A DNA stretch of 64,000 bases from positions 1,253,501 to 1,317,500 of the forward strand of contig CP131056.1 in NCBI GenBank assembly GCA_030657355.1, written 5' to 3'. Positions within the stretch are counted from its first letter, which is position 1; every line of letters starts with the position of its first letter. Both the position numbers and the translations under genes were made by a program. The notes beneath the pieces were generated by a model. It had not been told where the DNA came from, ran no database searches, and saw only the letters and a program-made list of their open reading frames with translations. Shown piece after piece: positions 53,287 through 60,998 of this stretch. Origin of the DNA: Radicibacter daui. GTDB lineage: Bacteria > Pseudomonadota > Alphaproteobacteria > Radicibacterales > Radicibacteraceae.

Positions 53287-54344
53287 CCCAGCTTTCGAAA
53301 TTCAGCCTCTCGGGCATTGCGCTGCCACAGAACGCCGAAGGCATGCTCGATGAAATCTGCGAGCATTTTGTCGAGCATTCCGAGGTCCGGCGCACGACCG
53401 GCGGGGCGTGGCTGAAGAGCGATATCGGCGAGGCCTCGATCAGGCTCGAGCAAGGCAGGCTCCTGATCGAGCTGGCCAGCCCCAGCGAGGCGGCGCTGCA
53501 GATGAGCCGTAACATCCTCGCCGAGCATCTTTATTACTTCGCCGGGGAGGAACCATTCGAGCTCAGCTGGTCTGTCCCCGCGCCGCCGGTGCCGCTGCCA
53601 AACATCCACGAGGTAACGGTCGTCAGCGCCGAGAATGTCACCCCGCACATGCGCCGGGTGAAGTTCGCCTGCGCGGATGTGGCGCCCTTTATCGGCGATG
53701 GCATTCATGTCCGGCTGCTGGTTCCGCCGAAGGGCAGGGCGCCGGTCTGGCCGAGTTTTCGCGCCGATGGCCGGATTGCCTGGCCGGAGGGAGAAGATGA
53801 GCTGCTGGTGCGCGTCTACACCATCCGCGCCGTCGATGTTGCGCGCCGCGAGCTCTGGATAGATTTCCTCCAGCACCCGGCCGAGGGTGTGCCGACGCCC
53901 GGCGCCGATTTTGCCCGTGACGTGTTGCCGGGCGAAAGGGTTGCTCTTATGGGGCCAGGCGGGGGCGGCATTCCGCAGTCGGCCAGAATTCTCCTGGCCG
54001 GAGATGAGGCAGCGCTTCCGGCCATGGCGCGTATCGTGGCGGAAGTTCCAGCCGGTACCCGCGTGCAGGCCATCATCGAGGTGGCGGATGCGGCGGAAGA
54101 ACAGCCTCTTGCCTGTTCAGGTGAGCTCGATCTGCGCTGGTTGCACCGTGCCTGCTATCCGGCCGGGGGGGCCTCGGATGTTCTGGCCGGCGCCATCTGC
54201 GACGCCATCAGGGCGACGGAGAGCGATACCTATGTGTGGATCGCCTGCGAGCGGTCCGCCATACGTCCTGTTCGCGAGTTGCTGAAAGAGCGCGGGCACG
54301 ACCGCAAGCAGATGTATGTCGCCTGGTACTGGGAGCGTCAGTAA
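53283..54344 (+). CDS. Siderophore-interacting FAD reductase with N-terminal DUF2218 domain
   Basis: A 353-residue protein. Residues about 3-95 form a DUF2218 domain. Residues about 110-225 form the FAD-binding SIP domain (VTPHMRRVKFAC, RVYTIRAVD), and 230-350 the C-terminal SIP part (ILLAGDEAALPAMARI, YVWIACERSAIRPVRELL). ViuB-like enzymes reduce ferric siderophores in the cytoplasm and release iron. DUF2218 and SIP domains are often encoded as neighbours, and here they form one chain. Confidence 0.9.
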   Translation: MTQLSKFSLSGIALPQNAEGMLDEICEHFVEHSEVRRTTGGAWLKSDIGEASIRLEQGRLLIELASPSEAALQMSRNILAEHLYYFAGEEPFELSWSVPAPPVPLPNIHEVTVVSAENVTPHMRRVKFACADVAPFIGDGIHVRLLVPPKGRAPVWPSFRADGRIAWPEGEDELLVRVYTIRAVDVARRELWIDFLQHPAEGVPTPGADFARDVLPGERVALMGPGGGGIPQSARILLAGDEAALPAMARIVAEVPAGTRVQAIIEVADAAEEQPLACSGELDLRWLHRACYPAGGASDVLAGAICDAIRATESDTYVWIACERSAIRPVRELLKERGHDRKQMYVAWYWERQ

Positions 54345-54365
54345 GCCCGTGCCCGTCGCCTGCCC

Positions 54366-55550
54366 TCAGCGGCAGGCATCCGGTCCGCCACCCTCCGTGT
54401 GGCGGAAAGGGGACCATTCCCGCCGCATGGCTTCGATATCGGCCAGCTCAGCCCGTCTCTCGCGGGCAAGAAACTGTGCCACCGGCGCGGAGAGCGCCGG
54501 GTCGGCGATCAGGTGGGCGCTGTAGGTGGCAACCGGCAGATAGCCGCGCTGCACCTTGTGCTCGCCCTGGGCGCCGGCTTCCACGCGGGCCAGGCCGCGC
54601 TCGATGGCAAAATCGATGGCGCGGTAATAACACGCCTCGAAATGCAGGAACTTCACATGCTCAAGGCAGCCCCAGTTGCGCCCGTAAAGTGCATCGCTGC
54701 CGATGAGGTTGAGCGCGCCGCCGACAAACCGCCCCTCTTCTTGCGCCATCACCAACAGGATGCGGTCCGCCATGCGCTCGCCGATGAGGGAAAAGAACTC
54801 GCGGTTCAGATAGGGCCGGCCCCATTTGCGGCTGCCGGTATCCATGTAGAACTCAAAAAAGGCGTCCCAATGCGCCTCGGTCAGCTCGCTGCCGGTGATG
54901 TTCAGCAGCCTGATCCCGCTTTCCGCCACCTCGCGCCGTTCCTTGCGGATCGCCTTGCGCTTGCGGGAGTTGAGGGCGCCCAGAAAGTCCTCGAAGCTGC
55001 CATAGCCGTCATTGTGCCAGTGATACTGGTGGCCGATACGCTGCAGCCAGCCGGCAGCCCCCAGCGCCTGCCAGTCCTCTTCCTCCGGAAAAGTGATGTG
55101 GAGGGAGGAGGCGCCATGCACCTCCAGCGCCTTTTCAAGTCCGGCAATCAGGGTGGAGCGGGTGCCTTCCGGCGCATCCGGGGCGACCAGCAGGCGCGGG
55201 CCCGGCACCGGGGTAAAGGGCACGCAACTTTGCAGCTTGGGATAATACCGCCCGCCGGCGCGCTCATAGGCATCCGCCCAGCCATGGTCGAAGACATATT
55301 CGCCGGCCGAGTGGCTCTTGAGATAAAGCGGCACGGCGCCCACAAGGCGTCCGCTTTCGTCCTCCAGTACCAGATGCTGCGGCAGCCAGCCGGTTTCGGC
55401 GCTGACCGAGCCGCTTTCTTCCAGCGCCTGCAAAAAGGCATGGGAGAGAAACGGGTTGCCGTTACCGGCGCAGCGGTCCCAGTCGGCAGCCGGCACCTCG
55501 CTCAGCGCGGAGACAAGGCGCAGGGTTACTGCGGCGGTCTGGTCGGGCAT
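54366..55550 (-). CDS. FemAB-like GNAT protein (COG3146 type)
   Basis: A 394-residue cytoplasmic protein of the FemAB_like family (double GNAT fold). Motifs include NPFLSHAFLQALEESGSV, PLYLKSHSAGEYVFDHGWADAYERAG (two adjacent family blocks), FLGALNSRKRKAIRKERR and EAGAQGEHKVQRGYLP near the C-terminus. Related proteins have been suggested to add amino acids to peptidoglycan precursors or other acceptors, but the function of this group is not established. It is convergent with the iron operon. Confidence 0.85.
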   Translation of the reverse strand: MPDQTAAVTLRLVSALSEVPAADWDRCAGNGNPFLSHAFLQALEESGSVSAETGWLPQHLVLEDESGRLVGAVPLYLKSHSAGEYVFDHGWADAYERAGGRYYPKLQSCVPFTPVPGPRLLVAPDAPEGTRSTLIAGLEKALEVHGASSLHITFPEEEDWQALGAAGWLQRIGHQYHWHNDGYGSFEDFLGALNSRKRKAIRKERREVAESGIRLLNITGSELTEAHWDAFFEFYMDTGSRKWGRPYLNREFFSLIGERMADRILLVMAQEEGRFVGGALNLIGSDALYGRNWGCLEHVKFLHFEACYYRAIDFAIERGLARVEAGAQGEHKVQRGYLPVATYSAHLIADPALSAPVAQFLARERRAELADIEAMRREWSPFRHTEGGGPDACR

Positions 55551-55574
55551 GGGTAGGCGGCTCCTGCCGGGGCC

Positions 55575-57281
55575 TCAGGCCACGGTTTCAGGGTGGCTCC
55601 AGTAGCGTTCCGGCTTTTCCTGCGGATGGCTGAAGAGATAACCCTGCCCGGAACGCACACCGGCTTTCAGCAGCAGGGTCAACTGCTCTTCCGTTTCTAC
55701 CTTTTCCGCGACCGCACGGATGCCAAGCTCGTCACACATGCCGGCAATGGCCCGCACGATGGCGCGGTCGCGCGGCGAGGCCGGCATCGCGTCGGTATAA
55801 AGCCCGTCGATCTTCACCATGTCGACCTCAAGCGCGCGCAGGTAATGGAAGGCGGCCGAGCCGGCGCCAAAATCATCAAGGCACACCTTGTGCCCGCGCC
55901 GGCGCAGCGCCTGCACCGAGCCGTTGACCTCGCTCAGCCGGTCGATGCGGTTGGTCTCCGTCACCTCGAACAGCAGGCGGTCGGCGCCCACCGGGTGGCG
56001 ATCCAGCAACTGCAGCAGCGCGGCGAGGAAATTGCCGGACTGCATGGAATAGCCCGAGATATTGGCGGCGATCTTCAGCCGGCTTTCCGGGGAGCGGGCC
56101 AGCGTTTCAAGGATCTGCCGCACCACGTCGAGGTCGAATTCCTCGACCATGCCGATCTCCTCGGCAAAGCCGATCAGCGTCGCGGTCTCGGTGCCGTCGG
56201 TAAAGCGGGCCAGCGCCTCGACATGGTGGACCTGCCGGCTCTCCATATCGACGATGGGCTGGAATACCAGCGTATAATCCGTCCGCATGACATAGCGGCC
56301 GAAGGTGCGCAGCTGGCGCCCGCTTTCCACCGTCCGCGGATCCGTCGGGGCCGCATTGGGGCGCACCGCCTCTTCCGCCGTGCCGGGGCCGAGCGTTTCC
56401 ACGCTGGCCGCCCGCGTCAGCGGAATGGCTGCGTCCAAGCGGGAGAGTACGGTCTTGAGGGCGGTGTCGACGGCGCCGACCGCCTCGCGCCCGGGGGCGC
56501 TGGCGGGGGGCGACAGGCTGAGGATCAGCGGGCGGCCCGGTTTGCCGTCGCGCCAGCTGCGTGCCAGCAGGCCCTGGATATCCTGCGAGACGGTGGCGCC
56601 ATCGATGCCGGCGCCATGCAGCAGGGCAATGCGGTCATGCCCCACCACACCGGCCGCATCGCCGCCGGCGGAAAGCGCCTGTACGTAGGCACCGATTTCC
56701 AGCGTCACCTTGCCGATGGAATCGGGCGTCAGATAGGTGCGCGCCTCGGCCAGCTGGCCAAGATCGATCAGGGTCAGCCAGGCCGGCGCCCCCGTCGCGC
56801 TGATGGCGGCCAGATGCGTGGCCGCCGCCGCCACGAAGGCGTCGCGGTCGAGCAGGCCCGTGTCCGGGTCGCGCGGATGGGTGGTGCGGTTAAGCGCGCC
56901 AAGACGCGGCGCCTGTGTCAGCGCCAGATGGAAGTCGCCTTCCGTCGCCGGCAGCCGGGCGCCGCTCAATACCAGCGGCGGGCTGGCGCCATGGGAGCTG
57001 AGCAGGCGCAGGCTGATCGGCGGCAGGCGCTCACCCAGCCGCAGGCGCGAGAGGGCGCGGGCCACCATCTGCCGGCGCGACGGTTCGACCAGATCGGCAA
57101 AGTGGCTGCCCACGATGGCGGAAAGCGGCATGCCGGTCAGAATCTGGGCAACGCTTTCCACCCCGCCGGTAAGGCCCGTTGCCTGGGCGGAGCGCACCCG
57201 GCCATTGGGGTCGAGCACCAGCGTCACATCCGTACACGCATCCAGGAAGGGATCGCGCGGCTGCGTCAGCGGGTCGACCAT
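55575..57281 (-). CDS. PAS / degenerate GGDEF / EAL protein
   Basis: A 568-residue signalling protein from ATG 57281; a TTG at 57314 would add 11 residues. An N-terminal PAS-like part (about 15-130) is followed by a GGDEF-type fold without a GGDEF motif (about 145-300) and a C-terminal EAL domain (about 325-560). The EAL domain keeps H-V-E-A-L-A-R-F, the metal ligands in ANISG, EVTET and DDFGAG, KIDG and the late AEKVET, so it can probably degrade cyclic-di-GMP. There is no membrane segment. It complements the PilZ protein found elsewhere in the window. Confidence 0.88.
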   Translation of the reverse strand: MVDPLTQPRDPFLDACTDVTLVLDPNGRVRSAQATGLTGGVESVAQILTGMPLSAIVGSHFADLVEPSRRQMVARALSRLRLGERLPPISLRLLSSHGASPPLVLSGARLPATEGDFHLALTQAPRLGALNRTTHPRDPDTGLLDRDAFVAAAATHLAAISATGAPAWLTLIDLGQLAEARTYLTPDSIGKVTLEIGAYVQALSAGGDAAGVVGHDRIALLHGAGIDGATVSQDIQGLLARSWRDGKPGRPLILSLSPPASAPGREAVGAVDTALKTVLSRLDAAIPLTRAASVETLGPGTAEEAVRPNAAPTDPRTVESGRQLRTFGRYVMRTDYTLVFQPIVDMESRQVHHVEALARFTDGTETATLIGFAEEIGMVEEFDLDVVRQILETLARSPESRLKIAANISGYSMQSGNFLAALLQLLDRHPVGADRLLFEVTETNRIDRLSEVNGSVQALRRRGHKVCLDDFGAGSAAFHYLRALEVDMVKIDGLYTDAMPASPRDRAIVRAIAGMCDELGIRAVAEKVETEEQLTLLLKAGVRSGQGYLFSHPQEKPERYWSHPETVA

Positions 57282-57403
57282 CGGCTCGGGGCTGCTCACC
57301 GGTATCAAGGGCAACTCACATGCGGCTCTGGGCGGGTTCCGGGTGGTTTCACCCGCCCCCTGGCAATGCCGTGGGGGCGGGCTTTTCTGGTTTGGGGCAG
57401 AGA

Positions 57404-57871
57404 TCAGGCGATCTCGACCAGCGCATCAACCTCGACGCTGGCGCCGAACGGCAGGGCGCTGACGCCCACCGCAGCGCGGCTGTGGCGGCCCTTGTCGCCG
57501 AATACGGCCACCATCAGATCGGAAGCGCCGTTGATGACCTTCGGCTGGTCGCCGAAATCGGCGCCGCAGCTGACGAAGCCGCCAAGGCGCACGATACGCA
57601 CCACGCGGTCGAGATCACCCTCCAGCGCGGCGCGGATCTGGGCGATGATGTTGATGGCGCACTGGCGCGCGGCGGCCTGGCCGTCTTCCACGCTCACGGC
57701 GTCGCCCACCTGGCCCTTCCAGCCCAGCGTGCCGTCCTTCATCGGCAGCTGGCCGGAGATCGACAGCAGCGAACCGGTGATGACATAGGGCACATAATTG
57801 GCGGCGGGCGCGGCTGCGACGGGAAGCTCGATGCCGAGCTGGCGCAGGCGTTCGTCGATGGAACCGGACAT
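57404..57871 (-). CDS. RidA/YjgF-family protein
   Basis: A 155-residue protein of the RidA superfamily, in the longer COG0251 group. Motifs include YVITGSLLSISGQLPMKDG, AINIIAQIRAALEGDLDRVVRIVRLGG and the late GVSALPFGASVEVDALVEIA. RidA proper hydrolyses reactive enamines and imines; this subgroup lacks some of the key residues, so its activity is uncertain. The ATG at 57871 is chosen for its spacing to AAGGGAA. Confidence 0.85.
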   Translation of the reverse strand: MSGSIDERLRQLGIELPVAAAPAANYVPYVITGSLLSISGQLPMKDGTLGWKGQVGDAVSVEDGQAAARQCAINIIAQIRAALEGDLDRVVRIVRLGGFVSCGADFGDQPKVINGASDLMVAVFGDKGRHSRAAVGVSALPFGASVEVDALVEIA

Positions 57872-58039
57872 GGGGGCCATTTCCCTTTCTGACTTTCTTC
57901 TCGAAAAGCCCGGCAAACCTGCCGGAAACTCAAATTTCTGCCGGGCCCTGCATGCGCGGTTATGCCACCCGGCCGGGGTGTCACCACCCCTTGACGTTAA
58001 CCTTATCGCTGCCCGTTGCGGGTGGCCAGCGCTAGTAAC

Positions 58040-58579
58040 CTACCGGCAATAAAGCGCGACCAGATTACCGTCGGTATCGTCGGGGATTTTGACGGTGTCG
58101 ATGGGGCGCCAGCCCGGCAGCCCAAAGCTGTTGCTGACAACAAGGCTGCCGGGTTGCAGCTCGGCCTTCAGCTTCGGGGCAAGTCGCGCCATGGCGGGCG
58201 GCGTCAGATAACAGGCCACAAGATCGGCGCCATGGAAGCTGAGCCGGTTAAAATCGCCGAAGATGATCTGCACATTGGGCAGGCGGTAGATAAGCCGCTG
58301 TTGCAGTTGCAGGAAAAGCCAGGGTAGCGGCGACAGCTCGACGGCAATCACCGGGCACTCGGGAAAGCGGATGGCGAGGGAGAAGGTCAGCGCGCCCCAG
58401 CCGGCGCCGGCATCGATGATGGTGCCGTCAAATTCCTCGGGCACGATCTCGACGGCGGCGGCAACCGCGCCGGGGGAGCTGGACTGGCTCGGCACGCCCG
58501 TCCACACCGTCGCCGCCAGTGTCGCCAGAATGGCGAGGAGGAGCGGCGCGGCAAGAAGGGCGAGGCTGAGCCAGAGCAT
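58040..58579 (-). CDS. Membrane-anchored SAM-dependent methyltransferase-like protein
   Basis: A 179-residue protein with one N-terminal helix (about 3-27) and a Rossmann fold. The SAM loop is I-D-A-G-A-G-W-G (about 55-62), followed by VIAVELSPLPW and a later ADLVACYLTPPAM. It keeps only the first half of the usual methyltransferase fold and has no clear target domain. It may be a membrane-tethered enzyme of unknown substrate. The next minus-strand gene encodes a low-complexity protein. Confidence 0.6.
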   Translation of the reverse strand: MLWLSLALLAAPLLLAILATLAATVWTGVPSQSSSPGAVAAAVEIVPEEFDGTIIDAGAGWGALTFSLAIRFPECPVIAVELSPLPWLFLQLQQRLIYRLPNVQIIFGDFNRLSFHGADLVACYLTPPAMARLAPKLKAELQPGSLVVSNSFGLPGWRPIDTVKIPDDTDGNLVALYCR

Positions 58580-58615
58580 GCGGCGAAGGGGAGTGGATGG
58601 CTGACGGGGCTGCCG

Positions 58616-59452
58616 TCAGCTCATCGCTTCCAGCTTCTTGCGGGTTTCTTCGATGCCGGCGATCTCGAAATTGAGGTCGCGGGCATAGGTCGGGTCGGAG
58701 CCCTGGGCAGCCTGCAGGCGGCTCTTCATCTGCGAGAGCACGCGGCGCAGGGCAAGCTCGGCCTCCTTGGCCTCGCGCGGCTCCATCTGGCCCATCTCCA
58801 CCTGCTGCTTCATCATCGCGGTGGAGTAGGCGCCGTGGTCGCTCTTGGCCAGCTGCTCAAGGCGCTTGTCCATCTCCTGCCAGTGGCTGCGCCAGCGCTG
58901 CCAGATGGCAAGCAGGCGCTTGCGCGGCTTCTTGGCTTCTTCCTCAAGCTCCACCATCAGCCGCACATATTGCCAGATCGGCATGGAGAGGTTGGTCGGG
59001 CGCTTGCGCGGAGCAGCCGCGGCAACGGGTGCGGCGCCTTCAACCGGCGCGGCGGCGGCCGGGGTTTCGACCGGCTCGGCGCGCGGGGGGAGGGCCGGGG
59101 CCTTGGGCACCTGCAGGATCGGGCGCGCCGTGCGGGCGCGCGGCGGGCGCGCTTCACCTGTTCTGGCGTCACCACCGGCGCCGGCTGCGCTTTTGCCCTT
59201 GAAGCCTTCACCGCGCGGCTTGAAGCCACCTTCTTTGGACCCGCTGGCCCTGGACCCGCCAGCCTTGAAACCGCCTTCGCTCTTGAAGCCGCCCGGCTTG
59301 CCGCCGGCGGCGCGCGAGGCGCCGCTCTTGGCGCCGGCCGGCCGGCTGCCGCCCTTCGGGGCGCCGTTGCGGGTCTCGCCCTGGCTGCCGCCCGTGCGGC
59401 TCGCGGGGCGGGGGCCGCGCGGCGGGCGGCTGGGCGTCTGCTTGTCGGCCAT
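58616..59452 (-). CDS. Low-complexity basic N-terminus plus helical C-terminus, unknown
   Basis: A 278-residue cytoplasmic protein. Residues 1-105 are rich in Gly, Arg, Lys and Ser with several GGFK or GEGFK repeats and should be disordered. Residues 105-150 are Ala/Pro-rich. The C-terminal 125 residues are helical and charged (IWQYVRLMVELEEEAKKPRKR...WQEMDKRLEQLAK). The basic repeats suggest RNA or DNA binding, but this is only a guess. Codon use is strong and the start ATG is clear. Confidence 0.55.
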   Translation of the reverse strand: MADKQTPSRPPRGPRPASRTGGSQGETRNGAPKGGSRPAGAKSGASRAAGGKPGGFKSEGGFKAGGSRASGSKEGGFKPRGEGFKGKSAAGAGGDARTGEARPPRARTARPILQVPKAPALPPRAEPVETPAAAAPVEGAAPVAAAAPRKRPTNLSMPIWQYVRLMVELEEEAKKPRKRLLAIWQRWRSHWQEMDKRLEQLAKSDHGAYSTAMMKQQVEMGQMEPREAKEAELALRRVLSQMKSRLQAAQGSDPTYARDLNFEIAGIEETRKKLEAMS

Positions 59453-59490
59453 TATGTCGTGGTCTTTCTGTCTATTCTTATAAAGATGGA

Positions 59491-59544
59491 GAAAGCGCCC
59501 GTCCTTCCGCCGCAGGGATGGGGGAAGGGGACCGGGCGCTTTAT
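59491..59544 (-). terminator. Inverted repeat between the low-complexity gene and lipB
   Basis: AAAGCGCCCG (59492-59501) and CGGGCGCTTT (59533-59542) form a perfect stem over a long loop. It lies about 80 bases past the lipB stop on the minus strand and before the start of the next minus-strand gene. Confidence 0.65.
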
Positions 59545-59621
59545 AAGGTTGCTCTAAAACTAGGCGCTTATGACGCTTCTGAAAAGTGTGGGGTCGTCAG
59601 GGCAGCCCTGCCTGCTGCGCC

Positions 59622-60371
59622 TTACGCCTCGCAGCTCGGGGCAGGAGCCCCGGCGCCGAACACCTCGTCCCAGGCAGCGCGCAGCGCCACATCCACATCG
59701 GCCATCGTCACCGGCAGGCCAAGATCGACCAGCGAGGTCACGCCATGCTGGCTGATGCCGCAGGGCACGATGCCGGTAAAATGGCTGAGGTCCGGCTCCA
59801 CATTCAGTGCAATGCCATGAAAGCTGATCCAGCGCCGGATGCGCACGCCGATAGCGCCGATCTTGTCCTCGCGGCCCGGCCAGCCTTCGCCGCCCCGCGC
59901 CACCCAGATGCCAACCCGGCCCTCGCGCCGCTCGCCCTTTACGTTGAAGCGGTCGAGCGCCCGGATCATCCATTCTTCAAGATTATGCACGAAGCAGCGC
60001 ACGTCGCGCCCGCGCCGGCGCAAATCCACCATCACATAGGCCACACGCTGGCCGGGGCCATGATAGGTGTATTGCCCGCCGCGCCCGGCGTCATAGACAG
60101 GAAAGCGCCCCGGCTGCAGCAGATCATCCGTCTTCGCGCTGGTGCCGGCGGTATAAAGCGGGGGGTGTTCCAAGAGCCAGATGAGCTCGCGCGCCCGGCC
60201 TTCCTGAATCGCTTCCACCCGTTCTTCCATGAATTTCAGCGCTTCGGGATAGTCGACCGGCTTATCGGAAATCAGCCATTCCGGCGCGTCTTCAACGCCA
60301 GGAACCAGCATTTCTGCGGTTTCGGGGGCTGTTTCGGGGGCTCTGGCGGCGCTCATATTCATCATCGTCAT
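59622..60371 (-). CDS. lipB: Lipoyl(octanoyl) transferase
   Basis: A 249-residue enzyme that moves an octanoyl group from acyl carrier protein to lipoyl domains of dehydrogenase complexes. Family blocks are [13 protein letters not shown] (about 97-109), D-K170-I-G-A-I-G-V with the catalytic Lys170, and G-I-V-P-C204-G-I with the catalytic Cys204. The first 30 residues are an extension rich in Ala, Glu and Pro. The start is chosen at ATG 60371; three more ATG codons lie within the next 15 bases. Confidence 0.92.
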   Translation of the reverse strand: MTMMNMSAARAPETAPETAEMLVPGVEDAPEWLISDKPVDYPEALKFMEERVEAIQEGRARELIWLLEHPPLYTAGTSAKTDDLLQPGRFPVYDAGRGGQYTYHGPGQRVAYVMVDLRRRGRDVRCFVHNLEEWMIRALDRFNVKGERREGRVGIWVARGGEGWPGREDKIGAIGVRIRRWISFHGIALNVEPDLSHFTGIVPCGISQHGVTSLVDLGLPVTMADVDVALRAAWDEVFGAGAPAPSCEA

Positions 60372-60482
60372 CGTTTCTTGAAAACGGGGCTTGCTACCCC
60401 GAAAGCCTTTTGCTATCTCCCTCCCGCACCGGGAGCAAGGGCGCTGACTACCAAGGCGCCCAACACTGTTTCCGGAGGCCAT

Positions 60483-60521
60483 ATGGTGCTGAAGTCGAAA
60501 GGCCGCAAGCACCAGTTCTGA
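60483..60521 (+). CDS. Possible 12-residue micro-ORF upstream of tRNA-Leu
   Basis: ATG 60483 follows GGAGG by five bases and opens [12 protein letters not shown], then TGA. The ribosome site is unusually good for so short a frame. It ends six bases before the tRNA. It may be a basic micropeptide or a chance match. Confidence 0.25.
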   Translation: MVLKSKGRKHQF

Positions 60522-60526
60522 TAAGT

Positions 60527-60613
60527 GCGGTCGTGGCGGAATTGGTAGACGCGCAGCGTTGAGGTCGCTGTGGCCGAAAGGTCGTGGAAGTTCGAGTCTT
60601 CTCGACCGCACCA
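60527..60613 (+). tRNA. tRNA-Leu (anticodon GAG)
   Basis: An 87-base tRNA with a 7-base acceptor stem (GCGGTCG with CGACCGC), a D-arm beginning TGGCGGAATTGGTAGACGC, a 5-base anticodon stem CAGCG/CGCTG around TTGAGGT, a long class II variable arm, TTCGAGT in the T-loop and an encoded CCA. The anticodon GAG is at 60561-60563 and decodes CTC and CTT. Confidence 0.97.
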
Positions 60614-60650
60614 TCAGAAACCCCGGATCACGTCAGTGAGGACGGGGCCA

Positions 60651-60686
60651 AACAAGGCAGGCCTTCGAGCCTGCCTTTTGTTTTTT
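60651..60686 (+). terminator. Terminator after tRNA-Leu
   Basis: AAGGCAGGC and GCCTGCCTT pair around CTTCGA and are followed by TTGTTTTTT. It begins about 40 bases after the tRNA. Confidence 0.85.
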
Positions 60687-60998
60687 CCGGCTCTTTTCGC
60701 CGGCTGCCGGCGTTGCCAGGCCCGCCGCGATCCTTTCACCATCCTTTCAGCCTTGTCCGCTGCCCGCATGCCTGCCTCGGGTCTGGCGCATGGCAGTGTG
60801 CCTGCTTTTGCGCCCCCGTAACCGCTTCCGGCCAGCGCCTGTGCGGGACTCGGCACTTTTGCTGCACTTGCACAATGGCGCCCCTGTCTCTTTTACGCAA
60901 AAAACCCGCAGGTTTCTTGGGCTGGACAGGGGGGCTCCATAAGGCTAGGCCTTGCGAAATAACGCTGCTCGCGAGCCCGCACGGAGCCGATAGGAACG
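60687..60998. other. Intergenic region upstream of maeB
   Basis: About 310 bases without coding signal. A TGCA-rich element, TTGCTGCACTTGCACAA, lies at 60859-60875, and GCCCCTGTC...GACAGGGGG flank a possible leader hairpin near 60880-60935. The maeB promoter must lie here. Confidence 0.45.

Noticed and set aside
57352..57381. Terminator between the EAL and RidA genes
   Set aside because: The stem CCCGCCCCC/GGGGGCGGG is strong but has no T run on the minus strand, where both genes lie; a weak T run on the plus strand has no gene upstream.
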